Assembly (NCBI GenBank): GCA_965227745.1
Contig: OZ245769.1
Location: 310,001 to 374,000 of the forward strand
Direction: 5' to 3'
DNA length: 64,000 nucleotides
Source: GAS368 sp965227745
GTDB taxonomy: Bacteria; Verrucomicrobiota; Verrucomicrobiia; Opitutales; Opitutaceae
This document shows positions 7,746 to 16,328 of the stretch, one piece after another. A program made the position numbers and the translations under genes. Numbering within the stretch: position 1 is the stretch's first letter; each line of letters starts with the position of its first letter. The notes under the pieces were generated by a model. The model ran no database searches and had not been told where the DNA came from. It saw only the letters and a program-made list of their open reading frames with translations.

Positions 7746-8912
7746 ATGAATCGCCGTCACTTCCTTACGCAATCGGCTGGTGCGCTCGCCGCGGGCGCCA
7801 TGCTCCCCAATTTTGCCGTCGCCGCCGCGGCCACGCCGGAGACTAGGGCCCCGAGCACCACCTATGTGCCCGGCCCGAAACCTACCGCCGTGGTCAAGGC
7901 CGGCGAATTCGTCTTCGCTGCCACGCACTTCGATCACAGCCACATCAATGGCATGTGTAATTCGCTCGCCGATGCGGGCGGCACGCTCAAGTGGGTCTTT
8001 GACCCCGATGCGAAAAAGTACGTGGGGCTGCAGAAAAAGTATCCCACGGTCAAAGTCGCGCGTTCGCTCGACGAGATTCTCGCCGACCCGGAAGTGAAGC
8101 TTGTGGCTGCGGCCGCGATCACCTCCGAACGCGGTCCCCTTGGTTGCCGGGTGATGGAAGCGGGGAAGGATTATTTCACGGACAAAGCGCCCTTCACCAC
8201 GCTCGACCAACTCGCGCAGGCTCGTGAAGTCGCGGCGCGCAAGAAGCAAAAGTACATGGTGTACTACGGTGAGCGCCTGACCTCGGAGGCGGGGATGTTT
8301 GCCACCGATCTCGTCAATCAAGGCGCGATCGGCCGCGTGGTGCAGGTGGCGGGATTTGGTCCGCATCGGCTGAGCAAATCGACGCGCCCGGCGTGGTTTT
8401 TCGAGCGCGCCAAGTACGGTGGCATCCTCTGCGACATCGGCAGCCATCAGTGCGAGCAGTTCCTCACCTACGGCGGGGCGAAGGATGCGAAAGTGGTCCA
8501 CGCGGCGGTGGGCAACTTCGCAAATCCCGATACCCCGGAGCTGGAAGATTTCGGCGAGGCGACCTTCATCGGCGACAACGGTTCCACGAACCAAATCCGC
8601 ATCGATTGGTTTACGCCTGATGGACTCAGCACTTGGGGTGACGGGCGGACCTTTATCCTCGGTACGAAGGGCTATATCGAGCTGCGCAAATACGTGAATG
8701 TCGGCGTGGCCAAGGGCGGCGACCATGTGTTCCTCGTCGACGGCAAGGCCGAGCACTACATTCCTGTCGCAGGAAAAGTGGGTTACCGGTTTTTCGGCGA
8801 GCTGATCCTCGACTGCTTGAACCGCACCGAGAAAGCCATGACACAGGCCCACGCCTTCAAAGCCGCCGAGCTCTGCCTGCGCGCGCAAGCGGCGGCGGTG
8901 AAACTCACCTAA
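7746..8912 (+). CDS. Tat-exported Gfo/Idh/MocA-family oxidoreductase
   Basis: The N-terminus MNRRHFLTQSAGALAAGAML is a twin-arginine signal (RRHFLTQ), so the protein is probably exported folded with its nucleotide bound. The 388-residue length fits this family of NAD(P)-dependent sugar or inositol dehydrogenases. A Rossmann half lies at about residues 50-165, and a C-terminal half contains GRVVQVAGFGPHRL, GGILCDIGSHQCEQFLTYGG and ADAGGTLKWVFDPDAKKY-type segments. The canonical GxGxxG loop is degenerate (EFVFAATHFDHSHINGMCNS), as in many exported verrucomicrobial and planctomycete members. Likely substrates are sugar derivatives. A strong terminator follows directly. Confidence 0.88.
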   Translation: MNRRHFLTQSAGALAAGAMLPNFAVAAAATPETRAPSTTYVPGPKPTAVVKAGEFVFAATHFDHSHINGMCNSLADAGGTLKWVFDPDAKKYVGLQKKYPTVKVARSLDEILADPEVKLVAAAAITSERGPLGCRVMEAGKDYFTDKAPFTTLDQLAQAREVAARKKQKYMVYYGERLTSEAGMFATDLVNQGAIGRVVQVAGFGPHRLSKSTRPAWFFERAKYGGILCDIGSHQCEQFLTYGGAKDAKVVHAAVGNFANPDTPELEDFGEATFIGDNGSTNQIRIDWFTPDGLSTWGDGRTFILGTKGYIELRKYVNVGVAKGGDHVFLVDGKAEHYIPVAGKVGYRFFGELILDCLNRTEKAMTQAHAFKAAELCLRAQAAAVKLT

Positions 8913-8918
8913 ATTGCG

Positions 8919-8956
8919 TGCAGGGCCGCCGTCGAAGCGACGGCCCTGCAGTTTTA
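8919..8956 (+). terminator. Rho-independent terminator of the Tat-oxidoreductase gene
   Basis: TGCAGGGCC...GTCG pairs with CGACGGCCCTGCA across a three-base loop with a small bulge, followed by GTTTTA. It lies seven bases after the stop at 8912. Confidence 0.85.
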
Positions 8957-8968
8957 TCCCCTGCGACG

Positions 8969-9556
8969 CTAGATCGATTGAGTCGCAGGGAGAGTGGGGG
9001 CGGGGGCCGCTGCCGGCGTCGTTGGGGTCTGTCCTACGGCGGGCGCCGCAGGGGAGGGCGCGGAACCGGTCGACGCTGGCGTAGGCGGGCAGTACACGGC
9101 GCCCAATAGCATCATGGTGGCCGGGGGCGGAGCGGGCTTCAGCCCGAGCTTTTGACCGACCGTATCCACCCACTCCTCGCCGCGCTCGGAAATTTTGGCG
9201 AAGGCGGATGAAGCGACTTGGCTCACATCTTGTCTGAGTTGCGGGTTTAAATTGGCCGCGAGGGCCGCCGCCGCGATCGACGCGGCGGCGACACCCCACT
9301 GAACGACGCGCTTCGACTCGGCGGGCGTGAGCGGATTTTCCGCGCTCACATGCTCGCCCGAGAGGCGCTGATAGTAGGCAACACAGAGTCCGCCGACGGG
9401 CGGATGGGCCAAGAGCGCCTCTCGCTCGGCGGTGGTGAGGAGGGAGACATTGACGACGGTACGGGCGCACTTGGCGCAGTGGCGCTCGCGCTCGTCGCCC
9501 TGCATCGTGTCCCAGGGGATCGGGCACACAAACGACAACCGGGGGAAGGAGGTCAT
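8969..9556 (-). CDS. Four-cysteine (zinc-ribbon-like) membrane-anchored protein
   Basis: The 195-residue protein has an N-terminal domain with Cys11, Cys27, Cys30 and Cys58 (CPIPWDTMQGDERERHCAKC, then GGLCVAYYQRL). This spacing suggests one bound metal. A similar WxxMxxxxxxRxCxxCxxTVV block is known to me from membrane and TonB-related proteins of Bacteroidetes; that link is from memory. A hydrophobic alanine-rich span follows (residues about 84-100), then an amphipathic helix and a long proline/alanine/threonine tail. The hydrophobic span suggests the cysteine domain is cytoplasmic and the tail periplasmic, though orientation is a guess. Its 3' end faces the oxidoreductase terminator. Confidence 0.75.
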   Translation of the reverse strand: MTSFPRLSFVCPIPWDTMQGDERERHCAKCARTVVNVSLLTTAEREALLAHPPVGGLCVAYYQRLSGEHVSAENPLTPAESKRVVQWGVAAASIAAAALAANLNPQLRQDVSQVASSAFAKISERGEEWVDTVGQKLGLKPAPPPATMMLLGAVYCPPTPASTGSAPSPAAPAVGQTPTTPAAAPAPTLPATQSI

Positions 9557-9706
9557 GCCTCTATAGACACTTGAGCGCGGCGTTTATTAGAGAATTTTAG
9601 GAAAAGTAATCGCGCGATTTCCCGGAGATAATTTCTAGGCCTGACGTCGTCCGTCGCACGCTCCACAGTTAAGAGGCTCAGCTCACCACACCTCAAAACT
9701 CCTCCC

Positions 9707-10147
9707 ATGAAATTGCCTGCTCTCGCTTTGACCCTTTTGCTCAGTTTAGCCGCTCCGCTGGTCGCCGCCGAGGCGCCGCCGACCGATACCGTGCTGATCG
9801 ATCACACGAAGGTCGCCGCAGCCTTCGCGCAAGGCATGCCGATGCTGGTCAACTCCAGCTACAAAATCCAAGCCGGCCGCCGGGTGGCCGCAGGCACCGC
9901 TGAAGTCCACGCGAGTGACACGGATATTTTTTATGTGACGGAGGGCGAGGCGATCTTTGTCACCGGCGGGAAGCCGGTGAACCCGAAGACCACCGGTCCC
10001 GGCGAAGTCCGCGCCGATAAGCTTGAGGGCGGCACGGCCCGCAAGCTCGTCAAAGGTGATGTGATCGTGATTCCCGCCGGCGTGCCGCATTGGTTCTCGG
10101 AGGTGAACGGCACGTTTCTCTATTTCGTGATCAAGGTGACGAAGTGA
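9707..10147 (+). CDS. Exported single-domain cupin
   Basis: The 146-residue protein starts at ATG 9707 behind CTCC-rich sequence, with a signal peptide ending near LVAAEAPP. One cupin barrel follows. AEVHASDTDIFYVTEGEAIF carries a cupin-1-like motif in which only one of the usual two first-motif histidines is present, and VIVIPAGVPHWFSEVNG carries the second-motif histidine. The metal site may therefore be altered. Substrate unknown; such small secreted cupins are often annotated only by fold. It is separate from the bicupin at 1479-2360, and there is no sign of a common operon. Confidence 0.82.
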   Translation: MKLPALALTLLLSLAAPLVAAEAPPTDTVLIDHTKVAAAFAQGMPMLVNSSYKIQAGRRVAAGTAEVHASDTDIFYVTEGEAIFVTGGKPVNPKTTGPGEVRADKLEGGTARKLVKGDVIVIPAGVPHWFSEVNGTFLYFVIKVTK

Positions 10148-10445
10148 GTGGGGTTTCGATTTCGGCGAGGATGTCGCCGACGGATGCGACCAAGTAGGAG
10201 AGGAATCCAGGGAGCGATCTTCTAGGGTAGGTGAACAATGGATACGGTAGGTATTACGCGCCATGCGGCGGCCTCCCGCATGGCGAAGGATGGAGACGTC
10301 AGCCGCAGTCGTTGCGGGAAGGAGAAGCCGGATAAGTGGCCCGGCTTGCGGCCATTGCTTAGCCGGTCGGGTTCGGTTTTCCGCCGGGATGAAAGCTTGT
10401 TTCATCAACGTTTTACAAATTGTGTGAGGTGAGAACCGCGACGCC
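10148..10445. other. 298-base noncoding gap with hairpins
   Basis: No convincing gene is present. CGCCATGCGG (10259-10268) pairs with CCGCATGGCG (10276-10285), giving a strong 10-bp stem, and a GATGAAA...TTTCATC palindrome lies near 10388-10406. The palindrome is about 40 bases upstream of the next start and could be an operator. I see no known riboswitch consensus. Confidence 0.45.
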
Positions 10446-11594
10446 ATGCCAGCCCCTCGCATCAAGCTTTCGCCGATCAAGCGCTCTCTCCCGGAGCCGA
10501 TCCTGCCCGTATTGAATTCTCCGGCGCCGGCAGCTGCGCCCGTGACGACTACGCCTGCCTGGCAGGGCGTGCCCGTGCCGAGCAAAAAAAAGGCTTCACC
10601 AGCGCCCTTGGATCCGCCGGCTCCGGTTGAGGCGCAAGTTTCTGTTCAAGCGCCCGGCGTCGGTGCGACCGCGGAGTCTTCTCTGGCGGCGCCCGAGGCG
10701 GTGGCGGGGCCCGCCGTGGAGGAGCCGACGGTGCCCGACGGTGTGCTCGCGGCTCCGGTCGAGACTGCCGCCTTAGCATTGGAAGGCACGGCAGTGGCGG
10801 CCGTTCCCGTGGTCGCGGGAGCGGCGGTACCGGCGGCTCCGGTTTCTCACACGGCGGCGGCGTTGTCGATTTCGCGGGCCAATGGAATCGGCACGTTGGT
10901 GCCCGTGGGGAGTCCCAGCGCGGGGACACCGGCAGGGGGCATCGTGCCGTTGGTGGCGGTGGCGGGCGGGGCCGCTAGCGCGTCCGGTGGGGCTGCGCCC
11001 GTCGGCACTGTGGACGGCTCGGGTGCGCTGCTCGCGGCTTCCAACCAGCCGGGCAAAATCCGCGCTACGGCGGTTTTTATCAAGTGGGGGGCGTTTGTCG
11101 TGGCAACCTTGGTGGTGGCCTTCGTGCTCGTGCGCTTCCTCGTTCCCTTCGTGACGGAGCTGAAAAATCCGACGCCCAAGGGCACTCCGATCGACAAGGA
11201 TGCGCCGACGGCGGTGAAGATGATCCAGCAGACCCGCGCGATCGTGGAAAAGGGCAATGCCAACGCGGCCTATCTTAACGAAATCGCGGCTGCGGCGGAG
11301 ACCAAGCCGGTGGTCGTACCGGCCGCGGTTCCTGCCCCTGCGCCCGTGGCGCCGCCGAAGCCGGTGGTCGCGCAGCCGACGGACAACACTCGCTTCACCC
11401 TCGCAATCGATCGGCTCAAGGTGGATAGCGTGGTGAGTGGCGATGCGCCGCGCGCGATGATCGATGGCCGACTCATTCGGAAGGGAGATATCGTGAATCG
11501 CACGCTTGGCCTGCGTTTCGCGGGCGTCGATGTCGAGAGTCACACCGTGTTGTTTACGAACGCGGACAACGTGGTGTTTAAGAAATACTATTGA
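10446..11594 (+). CDS. Single-span membrane protein with GspC/PilP-like C-terminal domain
   Basis: The 382-residue protein has a roughly 200-residue alanine/proline/valine-rich N-terminal region and one membrane span at about 207-235 (IKWGAFVVATLVVAFVLVRF). A proline-rich linker follows, then a compact C-terminal domain (about 318-382) with RLKVDSVVSGDAPRAMIDGR, LIRKGDIVNRTLGLRFAGVD and VLFTNADNVVFKKYY. This strand pattern resembles the homology region of GspC and the PilP domain, which link inner-membrane and outer-membrane parts of secretion or pilus machines. No other secretion genes are adjacent, so the role is open. The N-terminal extension may be cytoplasmic and disordered. Confidence 0.65.
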   Translation: MPAPRIKLSPIKRSLPEPILPVLNSPAPAAAPVTTTPAWQGVPVPSKKKASPAPLDPPAPVEAQVSVQAPGVGATAESSLAAPEAVAGPAVEEPTVPDGVLAAPVETAALALEGTAVAAVPVVAGAAVPAAPVSHTAAALSISRANGIGTLVPVGSPSAGTPAGGIVPLVAVAGGAASASGGAAPVGTVDGSGALLAASNQPGKIRATAVFIKWGAFVVATLVVAFVLVRFLVPFVTELKNPTPKGTPIDKDAPTAVKMIQQTRAIVEKGNANAAYLNEIAAAAETKPVVVPAAVPAPAPVAPPKPVVAQPTDNTRFTLAIDRLKVDSVVSGDAPRAMIDGRLIRKGDIVNRTLGLRFAGVDVESHTVLFTNADNVVFKKYY

Positions 11595-11651
11595 GGCGAA
11601 CGGGTGGTCGCAGCGAAGGTGAGATGACTGCGAGGGCGAGCGATTGGCGCG

Positions 11652-12275
11652 CTAACGTTTGGGCGGAGAAGCGTCGGAGACCTTTTCAAACGGTACACCG
11701 GCGCGGCAGAGCGGGCACGCGTCTGGCTTCCAGAGGGAGTAGTCCGGGGAGGCGAGACCGATGAGTGCGACCTTTTTCGACTCGGCAAAAACGGCGGCGG
11801 CGCCGCCAAATATGAAGAGGGCACCGAGAGCCACGGGCGCTGCGCCGCAGGCGACGAGATCGGCGTAGGTGCCACGTACGGCGGAGCCGGCGCTGATCGC
11901 ATCATCGACGATGGCGATGCGCAGGCCGCGGACGGCGTCACGCTGCTCGACGGGGAGCGTGTACCGCACGGGGAAGAGCCCGGTGGCCTGCGGCTCCTCG
12001 TGGCGCTCCGTGTGGAAATAGCGAAGGCCCTGCTCCCGGGCGATGCGCTCGGCGAGGATGGCTCCGCCGACTTTTGGCCCGCAGATCGCCTCGGGCCGGT
12101 GGACGGCGAGGAGTCGACCGAGCTCGGTGACAAACGGCGCGAGTCGCTCGCGATCCGCCAAGACGCGATCCAATTCGAACCACTGCTCGCTGTGGTAACC
12201 CGACTCCATTTGGAAGTGTCCGCGTCGACCCGCGAGGAGAGCAATGAGAGCAGAGGACGAGGGAAGGGAGGACAT
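11652..12275 (-). CDS. pyrE: Orotate phosphoribosyltransferase
   Basis: The 207-residue type I phosphoribosyltransferase shows GHFQMESGYHSEQWFELDRV (residues 19-38, the family hood), AICGPKVGGAILAERIA and the PRPP-binding loop LRIAIVDDAISAGSAVRGTY. It ends with WKPDACPLCRAGVPFEKV, a cysteine-pair tail seen in many PyrE-like proteins. The enzyme joins orotate and PRPP to form OMP in pyrimidine synthesis. The PRPP loop reads DDAISAGS rather than the E. coli type, so a related phosphoribosyltransferase is possible. It is divergent from the amine oxidase gene with an 82-base shared promoter region. Confidence 0.85.
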   Translation of the reverse strand: MSSLPSSSALIALLAGRRGHFQMESGYHSEQWFELDRVLADRERLAPFVTELGRLLAVHRPEAICGPKVGGAILAERIAREQGLRYFHTERHEEPQATGLFPVRYTLPVEQRDAVRGLRIAIVDDAISAGSAVRGTYADLVACGAAPVALGALFIFGGAAAVFAESKKVALIGLASPDYSLWKPDACPLCRAGVPFEKVSDASPPKR

Positions 12276-12357
12276 GCGAGCGAAGGTGGTAAGAGATTGT
12301 TTTGAAATTGGGTGCGCCGTTCAAGCGTGCGATACCACGATGAAACGCTGTGGTCTG

Positions 12358-13656
12358 ATGAGCATGGGCGAAGCGATTTACGATGTAGTGGTGATCGGTG
12401 GCGGCGTCTCCGGGCTGGCCGCAGCGGAGCGGCTGGCGAGGCGCGGGCAGAGTGTGATCGTGCTGGAAGCGCGTGACCGCTTAGGCGGGCGAGTCTTCAC
12501 GGTGAGACCGCCCGGGTGGGGTGGCCCGGTGGAACTCGGGGCGGAGTTTGTCCATGAAGGGAATGCGCCGCTCAGGCGAATCCTGCGAAAGCAGCAGATA
12601 AAAACAACGCCGGTAGTGCCGCAGCATTGGCTGTATGCAGGAGGGAAATTGCAGCGCGTGGAGAATGTTGCCGAGCGTATCGGCACGGTGACGTCCCTGA
12701 TCGACCCCAAGCGCATCGGGCACCGTTCGTTTGCGGCGTTTCTCCGGCAAGCGCGCGGAAAAATTGCGGCGGATGATGCGGCGCTGGCGTCCGGATTTAT
12801 CGAAGGCTTTGAGGCGGCGCCCCTGGCCAAAATGAGCGCCCGCTCAGTGGCCGGCGCGACGCTCAATGATGAGGCGCAATTCGTGGTGCCGAACGGGTAC
12901 TCTGCCGTGGTGAAGTATCTCGCGGACGGCGTCCGTTTGGCGGGCGGCCAGATCGTAACTGAGGCCGTGGTGCGCGCAGTGCAGTGGAGACGCGGAGCGG
13001 TAAGCGTCACGACGACGAAGGGGACCTATCAAGGAAAGGCCGCGGGGATCACGCTGCCGCTCGGCGTGCTACAGGCGCGGCCGCCGGCGGCGGGGGCCGT
13101 GCATTTCGATCCGCCGCTAAGGGCGAAGCGGGGAGTAGCGGCACGCATGGGCATGGGCGATGTGATGCGCATCGTCGTGCGCTTCGAGCATCGAAAGTGG
13201 CGGACGCTACTGCCGGAAGCCCTGCGGCGGCGAAAGCACTTTGGCTTTATGCACTCTCGGGTGCCCGGGGTGCCGGTGTGGTGGTCGCTGGCGGGGCCGG
13301 CGATTATCGGCTGGGCGGGCGGACCGGCAGCGGCATCGCTTCGTGGCGACCCGCGCTCAGAGTTGTTGGCCGTGGCGCTGCGGTCGCTGAGCGAGATTAT
13401 TGATGTACCGGCGGCTCGGTTGCGCGAGGCGGTGCTGGGCGTTGAGTGCCACGATTGGATGAACGACCCTTTTAGCCGCGGTGCTTATAGCTTCACCGCG
13501 GCTGGACAGGACGACGCCGCGCGCAGGCTTCGCGAACCTGTCCGTGATACTTTATTTTTCGCGGGTGAAGCGACCGCGGACGCCGAGGAGGTCGGTACCG
13601 TGCATGGTGCGCTGGCGAGCGGGCTGCGCGCAGCCCGCGAGATTTTTACGCGGTGA
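12358..13656 (+). CDS. FAD-dependent amine oxidase family protein
   Basis: Start ATG 12358 (MSMGEAIYDVVVIGGGVSGL) is chosen because the FAD-binding motif begins at once; ATG 12364 is also possible. The Rossmann dinucleotide loop GGGVSGLAAAERLARRG is followed by VLEARDRLGGRVFTVRPPG. The C-terminus carries LFFAGEATADAEEVGTVHGA, the second flavin motif of the monoamine oxidase family. The 432-residue length fits. Family members oxidise amines, polyamines or carotenoid precursors. No biosynthetic neighbour points to the substrate, although the spermidine-synthase-like pair at 3.2-4.8 kb makes a polyamine an interesting option. There is no signal peptide, so it is probably cytoplasmic. Confidence 0.88.
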   Translation: MSMGEAIYDVVVIGGGVSGLAAAERLARRGQSVIVLEARDRLGGRVFTVRPPGWGGPVELGAEFVHEGNAPLRRILRKQQIKTTPVVPQHWLYAGGKLQRVENVAERIGTVTSLIDPKRIGHRSFAAFLRQARGKIAADDAALASGFIEGFEAAPLAKMSARSVAGATLNDEAQFVVPNGYSAVVKYLADGVRLAGGQIVTEAVVRAVQWRRGAVSVTTTKGTYQGKAAGITLPLGVLQARPPAAGAVHFDPPLRAKRGVAARMGMGDVMRIVVRFEHRKWRTLLPEALRRRKHFGFMHSRVPGVPVWWSLAGPAIIGWAGGPAAASLRGDPRSELLAVALRSLSEIIDVPAARLREAVLGVECHDWMNDPFSRGAYSFTAAGQDDAARRLREPVRDTLFFAGEATADAEEVGTVHGALASGLRAAREIFTR

Positions 13657-13688
13657 TCCGGGTCGGGGAATTCGACCGCCCCGGTGCC

Positions 13689-14210
13689 TCAGCTCACTTC
13701 TAGCTTCACATTTTCGCCGAGATCCTTCGGTGGCTCACCGGTGAGGGCGGCCTTGGCGCTGCGGAAGAGCTGCACCATGCCGTTAACATTGGAATCCCAG
13801 TACTCGGCGGCCTCGATGCCGACGCGCAAGAGGACGAGGCGGGGATCATCCACGCCCTTGGGGAACCAGACTTCAGCGGCGGTATTCCAGAGTTCGCGGG
13901 CCTTGGCTTTGTCGTGGATGACGAGGGCCTGACCCGACACGCTCACGTATTGCTGCTTCGAGGGATCGGCGTACGACACACAGACCTGCTGCTCGTGATA
14001 GATCTCGTCGGTCTTGGGCGATCCCTTGGAAGTGAAGAACCAGAGGGCGTTGTTTTGAAAATCTACCTGCTGGGTGCCCATCGGGCGGCTGCGAAGTTTG
14101 CCGTCTTCACTCACCGTCGTGAGCATCGCGAAATTGATATCGTTGATCAGGCCGCAGAGTTTTTCGAACGCGTCGACGGGATGGGAAAGATTCTTGAGGG
14201 CGGGTTTCAT
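13689..14210 (-). CDS. General-stress-protein-26-like flavin-fold protein (pyridoxamine oxidase family)
   Basis: The 173-residue protein is read from ATG 14210 (MKPALKNLSHPVDAFEKLCG); a TTG six codons upstream is less likely. The split-barrel pattern is clear: FAMLTTVSEDGKLRSRPMGT (residues 29-48), WFFTSKGSPKTDEI, CVSYADPSKQQYVSVSGQA and a C-terminal WDSNVNGMVQLFRSAKAALT. This matches the general stress protein 26 / PNPOx-like family, which binds FMN or FAD. A true PdxH role is unlikely, because that enzyme has a longer C-terminal motif. It may help in stress tolerance by flavin-dependent redox chemistry. It converges with the amine oxidase gene. Confidence 0.85.
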   Translation of the reverse strand: MKPALKNLSHPVDAFEKLCGLINDINFAMLTTVSEDGKLRSRPMGTQQVDFQNNALWFFTSKGSPKTDEIYHEQQVCVSYADPSKQQYVSVSGQALVIHDKAKARELWNTAAEVWFPKGVDDPRLVLLRVGIEAAEYWDSNVNGMVQLFRSAKAALTGEPPKDLGENVKLEVS

Positions 14211-14303
14211 GGTACCGCTTTTGACCAATCGGGGCGCTCAAAGTCCCCATCGAAAGCAGAACTCGATCCTGCCGCGCTCAATGGTCGTGGGCGACTGGCA
14301 GTA

Positions 14304-14552
14304 TTATTTTTTGATAAAGCCGAGCAGCCACAGAAACAGAAACGATCCCAAGACGGCGAAGATCAACTGGCCGATGAAGCCGTGAGCCGAGATCCCGAGC
14401 AACCCGAGGCAAAAGCCACCGAGGAATGCGCCGATGATGCCGACGACGATATTGCCCGCGAGGCCGAAACCCCGACCCTTGGCGATGAGGCCCGCGATCC
14501 ACCCCGCGAGGCCGCCGACGAGCAGGAAGGTGATGAAACTGGTCAGACTCAT
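14304..14552 (-). CDS. GlsB/YeaQ/YmgE-family stress membrane protein
   Basis: The 82-residue protein has three hydrophobic spans and the family signature: GGLAGWIAGLIAKGRGFGLA, NIVVGIIGAFLGGFCLGLLG and FIGQLIFAVLGSFLFLWLLG. The family (transglycosylase-associated, PF04226) consists of tiny inner-membrane proteins induced by general or envelope stress in many bacteria, with no proven biochemical activity. It lies upstream of the stress-type flavin-fold gene on the same strand with a 93-base gap, so a shared stress regulon is plausible. Confidence 0.9.
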   Translation of the reverse strand: MSLTSFITFLLVGGLAGWIAGLIAKGRGFGLAGNIVVGIIGAFLGGFCLGLLGISAHGFIGQLIFAVLGSFLFLWLLGFIKK

Positions 14553-14585
14553 GCGGCGGAGCGCACGCGCGCGGAGAGACGCGCG

Positions 14586-15320
14586 TTACTTTTTCTGCGG
14601 CGCGGCGGGAGTGGGCGCGCTCGCGGCGGCGGGTGCGGTGGACGCGGGGGCGGAAGCGGGCGGCGCGGCAAATTCGATCTTGGTCACGATATCGTTGAGC
14701 CGCTGGCGGAGAATTTCATCCTCTTCGGCGGTGGTTTTCTTGTACGCCTTGCCCTCGATCACGCGCTCGGCGAGCTCGATGCTGATGACGAAGATATGGC
14801 CGCTCTTCACGAAAAGAAAATTACCACGCTTGGCGACCGGGGGGCGGCCATCGGAGGCGATCGCGGGAACGCGGTCGGCAAACATCGTGCCGCCCGGGAC
14901 CAAGATATACGTCAGCAAGGTGCCATCGAGGAGGCCGGGCAGGAACTTGGCGCTTTCGATCTGCACGCCTTCAAACGATTGCTTGAAGTCAGCCAGCACG
15001 ACGTTGCTGAAAAAATAGATAAGGTAATCCTTCGTGCCGCGCGTGGAGTTTTCCCACCGCTGGGTGGCATCCTGCGGGAAAGCGGCGATGGAAATGTGAA
15101 GATTAAACGCGTCTTGGAAGGTGACGACATTGGGCGTATCGGTGATCTCACCGCCGAGCTCCGGTAGCACCGGGATGGCGACTTTGAAGATGCCCGTGGG
15201 GGAAACGTAGTATTTGCCGGACACCTTGCCGGCTAAGCCGCCGACGGTGGGGGCGGCCTCTTCGGACCGCAGGGCGGGACCAAGCGTAACGAGGGCAAGG
15301 AAGAGGAAAAAACGAAGCAT
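14586..15320 (-). CDS. Exported protein of unknown function with Ala/Pro tail (244 aa)
   Basis: A signal peptide (MLRFFLFLALVTLGPALRSE) precedes a soluble domain of about 190 residues with GKYYVSPTGIFKVAIPVLPE, TFQDAFNLHISIAAFPQDAT and KRGNFLFVKSGHIFVISIEL. A 25-residue alanine/proline/serine tail ends in PQKK. The N-terminal part of the mature chain (YVSPxGxFKVxIP) looks like a family of small secreted proteins that keep turning up as hypothetical. No catalytic motif is visible. It sits between GlsB and RsmA genes on the same strand, 33 and 37 bases away, so it may be in an operon with them. Confidence 0.75.
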   Translation of the reverse strand: MLRFFLFLALVTLGPALRSEEAAPTVGGLAGKVSGKYYVSPTGIFKVAIPVLPELGGEITDTPNVVTFQDAFNLHISIAAFPQDATQRWENSTRGTKDYLIYFFSNVVLADFKQSFEGVQIESAKFLPGLLDGTLLTYILVPGGTMFADRVPAIASDGRPPVAKRGNFLFVKSGHIFVISIELAERVIEGKAYKKTTAEEDEILRQRLNDIVTKIEFAAPPASAPASTAPAAASAPTPAAPQKK

Positions 15321-15357
15321 GAGGGTTTTAGCTTAGATATCTGGAAGCGACGGGCTT

Positions 15358-16227
15358 TCAAGCCAAGGCTGGCAGCGCCGCGAAGCGCATCCACCAAGCG
15401 ACTGGAAGCGCCTCTGGCCGGGCTTGTTCTGAGAGTCCGTCGGCGAGGAGAAGTTCCCGCGCAGAGGCGGCAGCGGCCGGGGCGTGCGTGCGGAGGAGGG
15501 CACCGATCTGCTTGCGGCGCTGCTGGAAACAGGCGCGGATCACGGCTTTGACCGGAGCGGGGAAGACGTACGGAGCGGGTCGGCGGACGAGGTTGATCAG
15601 GTAGGAATCGACATCAGGTCGCGGATGGAAGCAGCCCGGCCCGACCTTGTGCCCGGGCGCGACCTCGTAGGCCGCCTGCAAAAAGACGGAAATCGCGCCG
15701 AACGATTTCGTGCCGGGCTGGGCCGCGTAGCGTTGCGCCGCCTCTTGCTGGAGCATGAGCACCATGCGCATGGGCAGTGGACCCGAGAGCACGCCGTCAA
15801 GCCAAGGAGTGGCGATCGCGTAGGGGAGATTGGCGACGACCTTGAACTCCAAGGGCGGCGCGGAAGTGGGTCGAGCGCTGACGGAACTCGGCAAAGCGGC
15901 GAGGGGGTGCTCGACGGCGTCGCCCTCCAGCAGGTGGAAGCGCGGGCCGAACTCCGCGTGGGGTACAAGCGTGGCCGAGAGATGGGCGTGGAGGTTGCGG
16001 TCCTTTTCCACCGCCCAAACCTCGGCACCGGCCTCGAGGAGCGCAGTGGTCAACGTGCCGAGGCCGGGTCCGACCTCGACCACGGTGTCACCGGGACGGA
16101 CCTCGGCTAGTTCGAGGGATTTGCGGACGATATTACCGTCGACGAGAAAGTTCTGCCCGAGGAAGCGCTTGGGCAGGTGGCCGAGGGAGGCGAGGAGGTC
16201 GCGGGTGGCGGAGGGCGAGAGAGGCAC
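15358..16227 (-). CDS. rsmA: 16S rRNA (adenine(1518)-N6/adenine(1519)-N6)-dimethyltransferase
   Basis: This 289-residue RsmA/KsgA protein begins at GTG 16227 with a modest AGGG-type ribosome site. It carries KRFLGQNFLVDGNIVRK (residues 20-36), the SAM motif VVEVGPGLGTLTTALLEAGA, the acidic loop AVEKDRN and the catalytic VVANLPYAIATPWLDGVLSG with the NLPY tetrad. The C-terminal helical domain (FQQRRKQIGALLRTHA) is present. It dimethylates two adjacent adenines in the 3' hairpin of 16S rRNA late in 30S assembly. Length and motif order are normal. Confidence 0.94.
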   Translation of the reverse strand: MPLSPSATRDLLASLGHLPKRFLGQNFLVDGNIVRKSLELAEVRPGDTVVEVGPGLGTLTTALLEAGAEVWAVEKDRNLHAHLSATLVPHAEFGPRFHLLEGDAVEHPLAALPSSVSARPTSAPPLEFKVVANLPYAIATPWLDGVLSGPLPMRMVLMLQQEAAQRYAAQPGTKSFGAISVFLQAAYEVAPGHKVGPGCFHPRPDVDSYLINLVRRPAPYVFPAPVKAVIRACFQQRRKQIGALLRTHAPAAAASARELLLADGLSEQARPEALPVAWWMRFAALPALA

Positions 16228-16328
16228 GCGCGCGCACCCTGAGGGCTGCGGGCTGAAAAATGAAGACTGAACTAAGCGCCAGGCGGGAACGGTTATCGGA
16301 AGCGGCGAGGCGAGGGCGTACGCGCAGG

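Noticed and set aside
7368..9527. A 719-codon open frame on the minus strand across the GNAT, oxidoreductase and cysteine-protein genes
   Set aside because: It overlaps three well-supported genes in another frame. Its residues are arginine/alanine-rich and lack any motif, as expected for antisense of GC-rich coding DNA.
10238..10432. A 64-codon plus-strand frame in the gap before the GspC/PilP-like gene
   Set aside because: It runs through the strong 10-bp hairpin and has the arginine/serine-rich look of random translation.
10148..10445. A riboswitch upstream of 10446
   Set aside because: I looked for cobalamin, c-di-GMP, TPP and SAM conserved boxes and found none; the hairpins alone are not enough.
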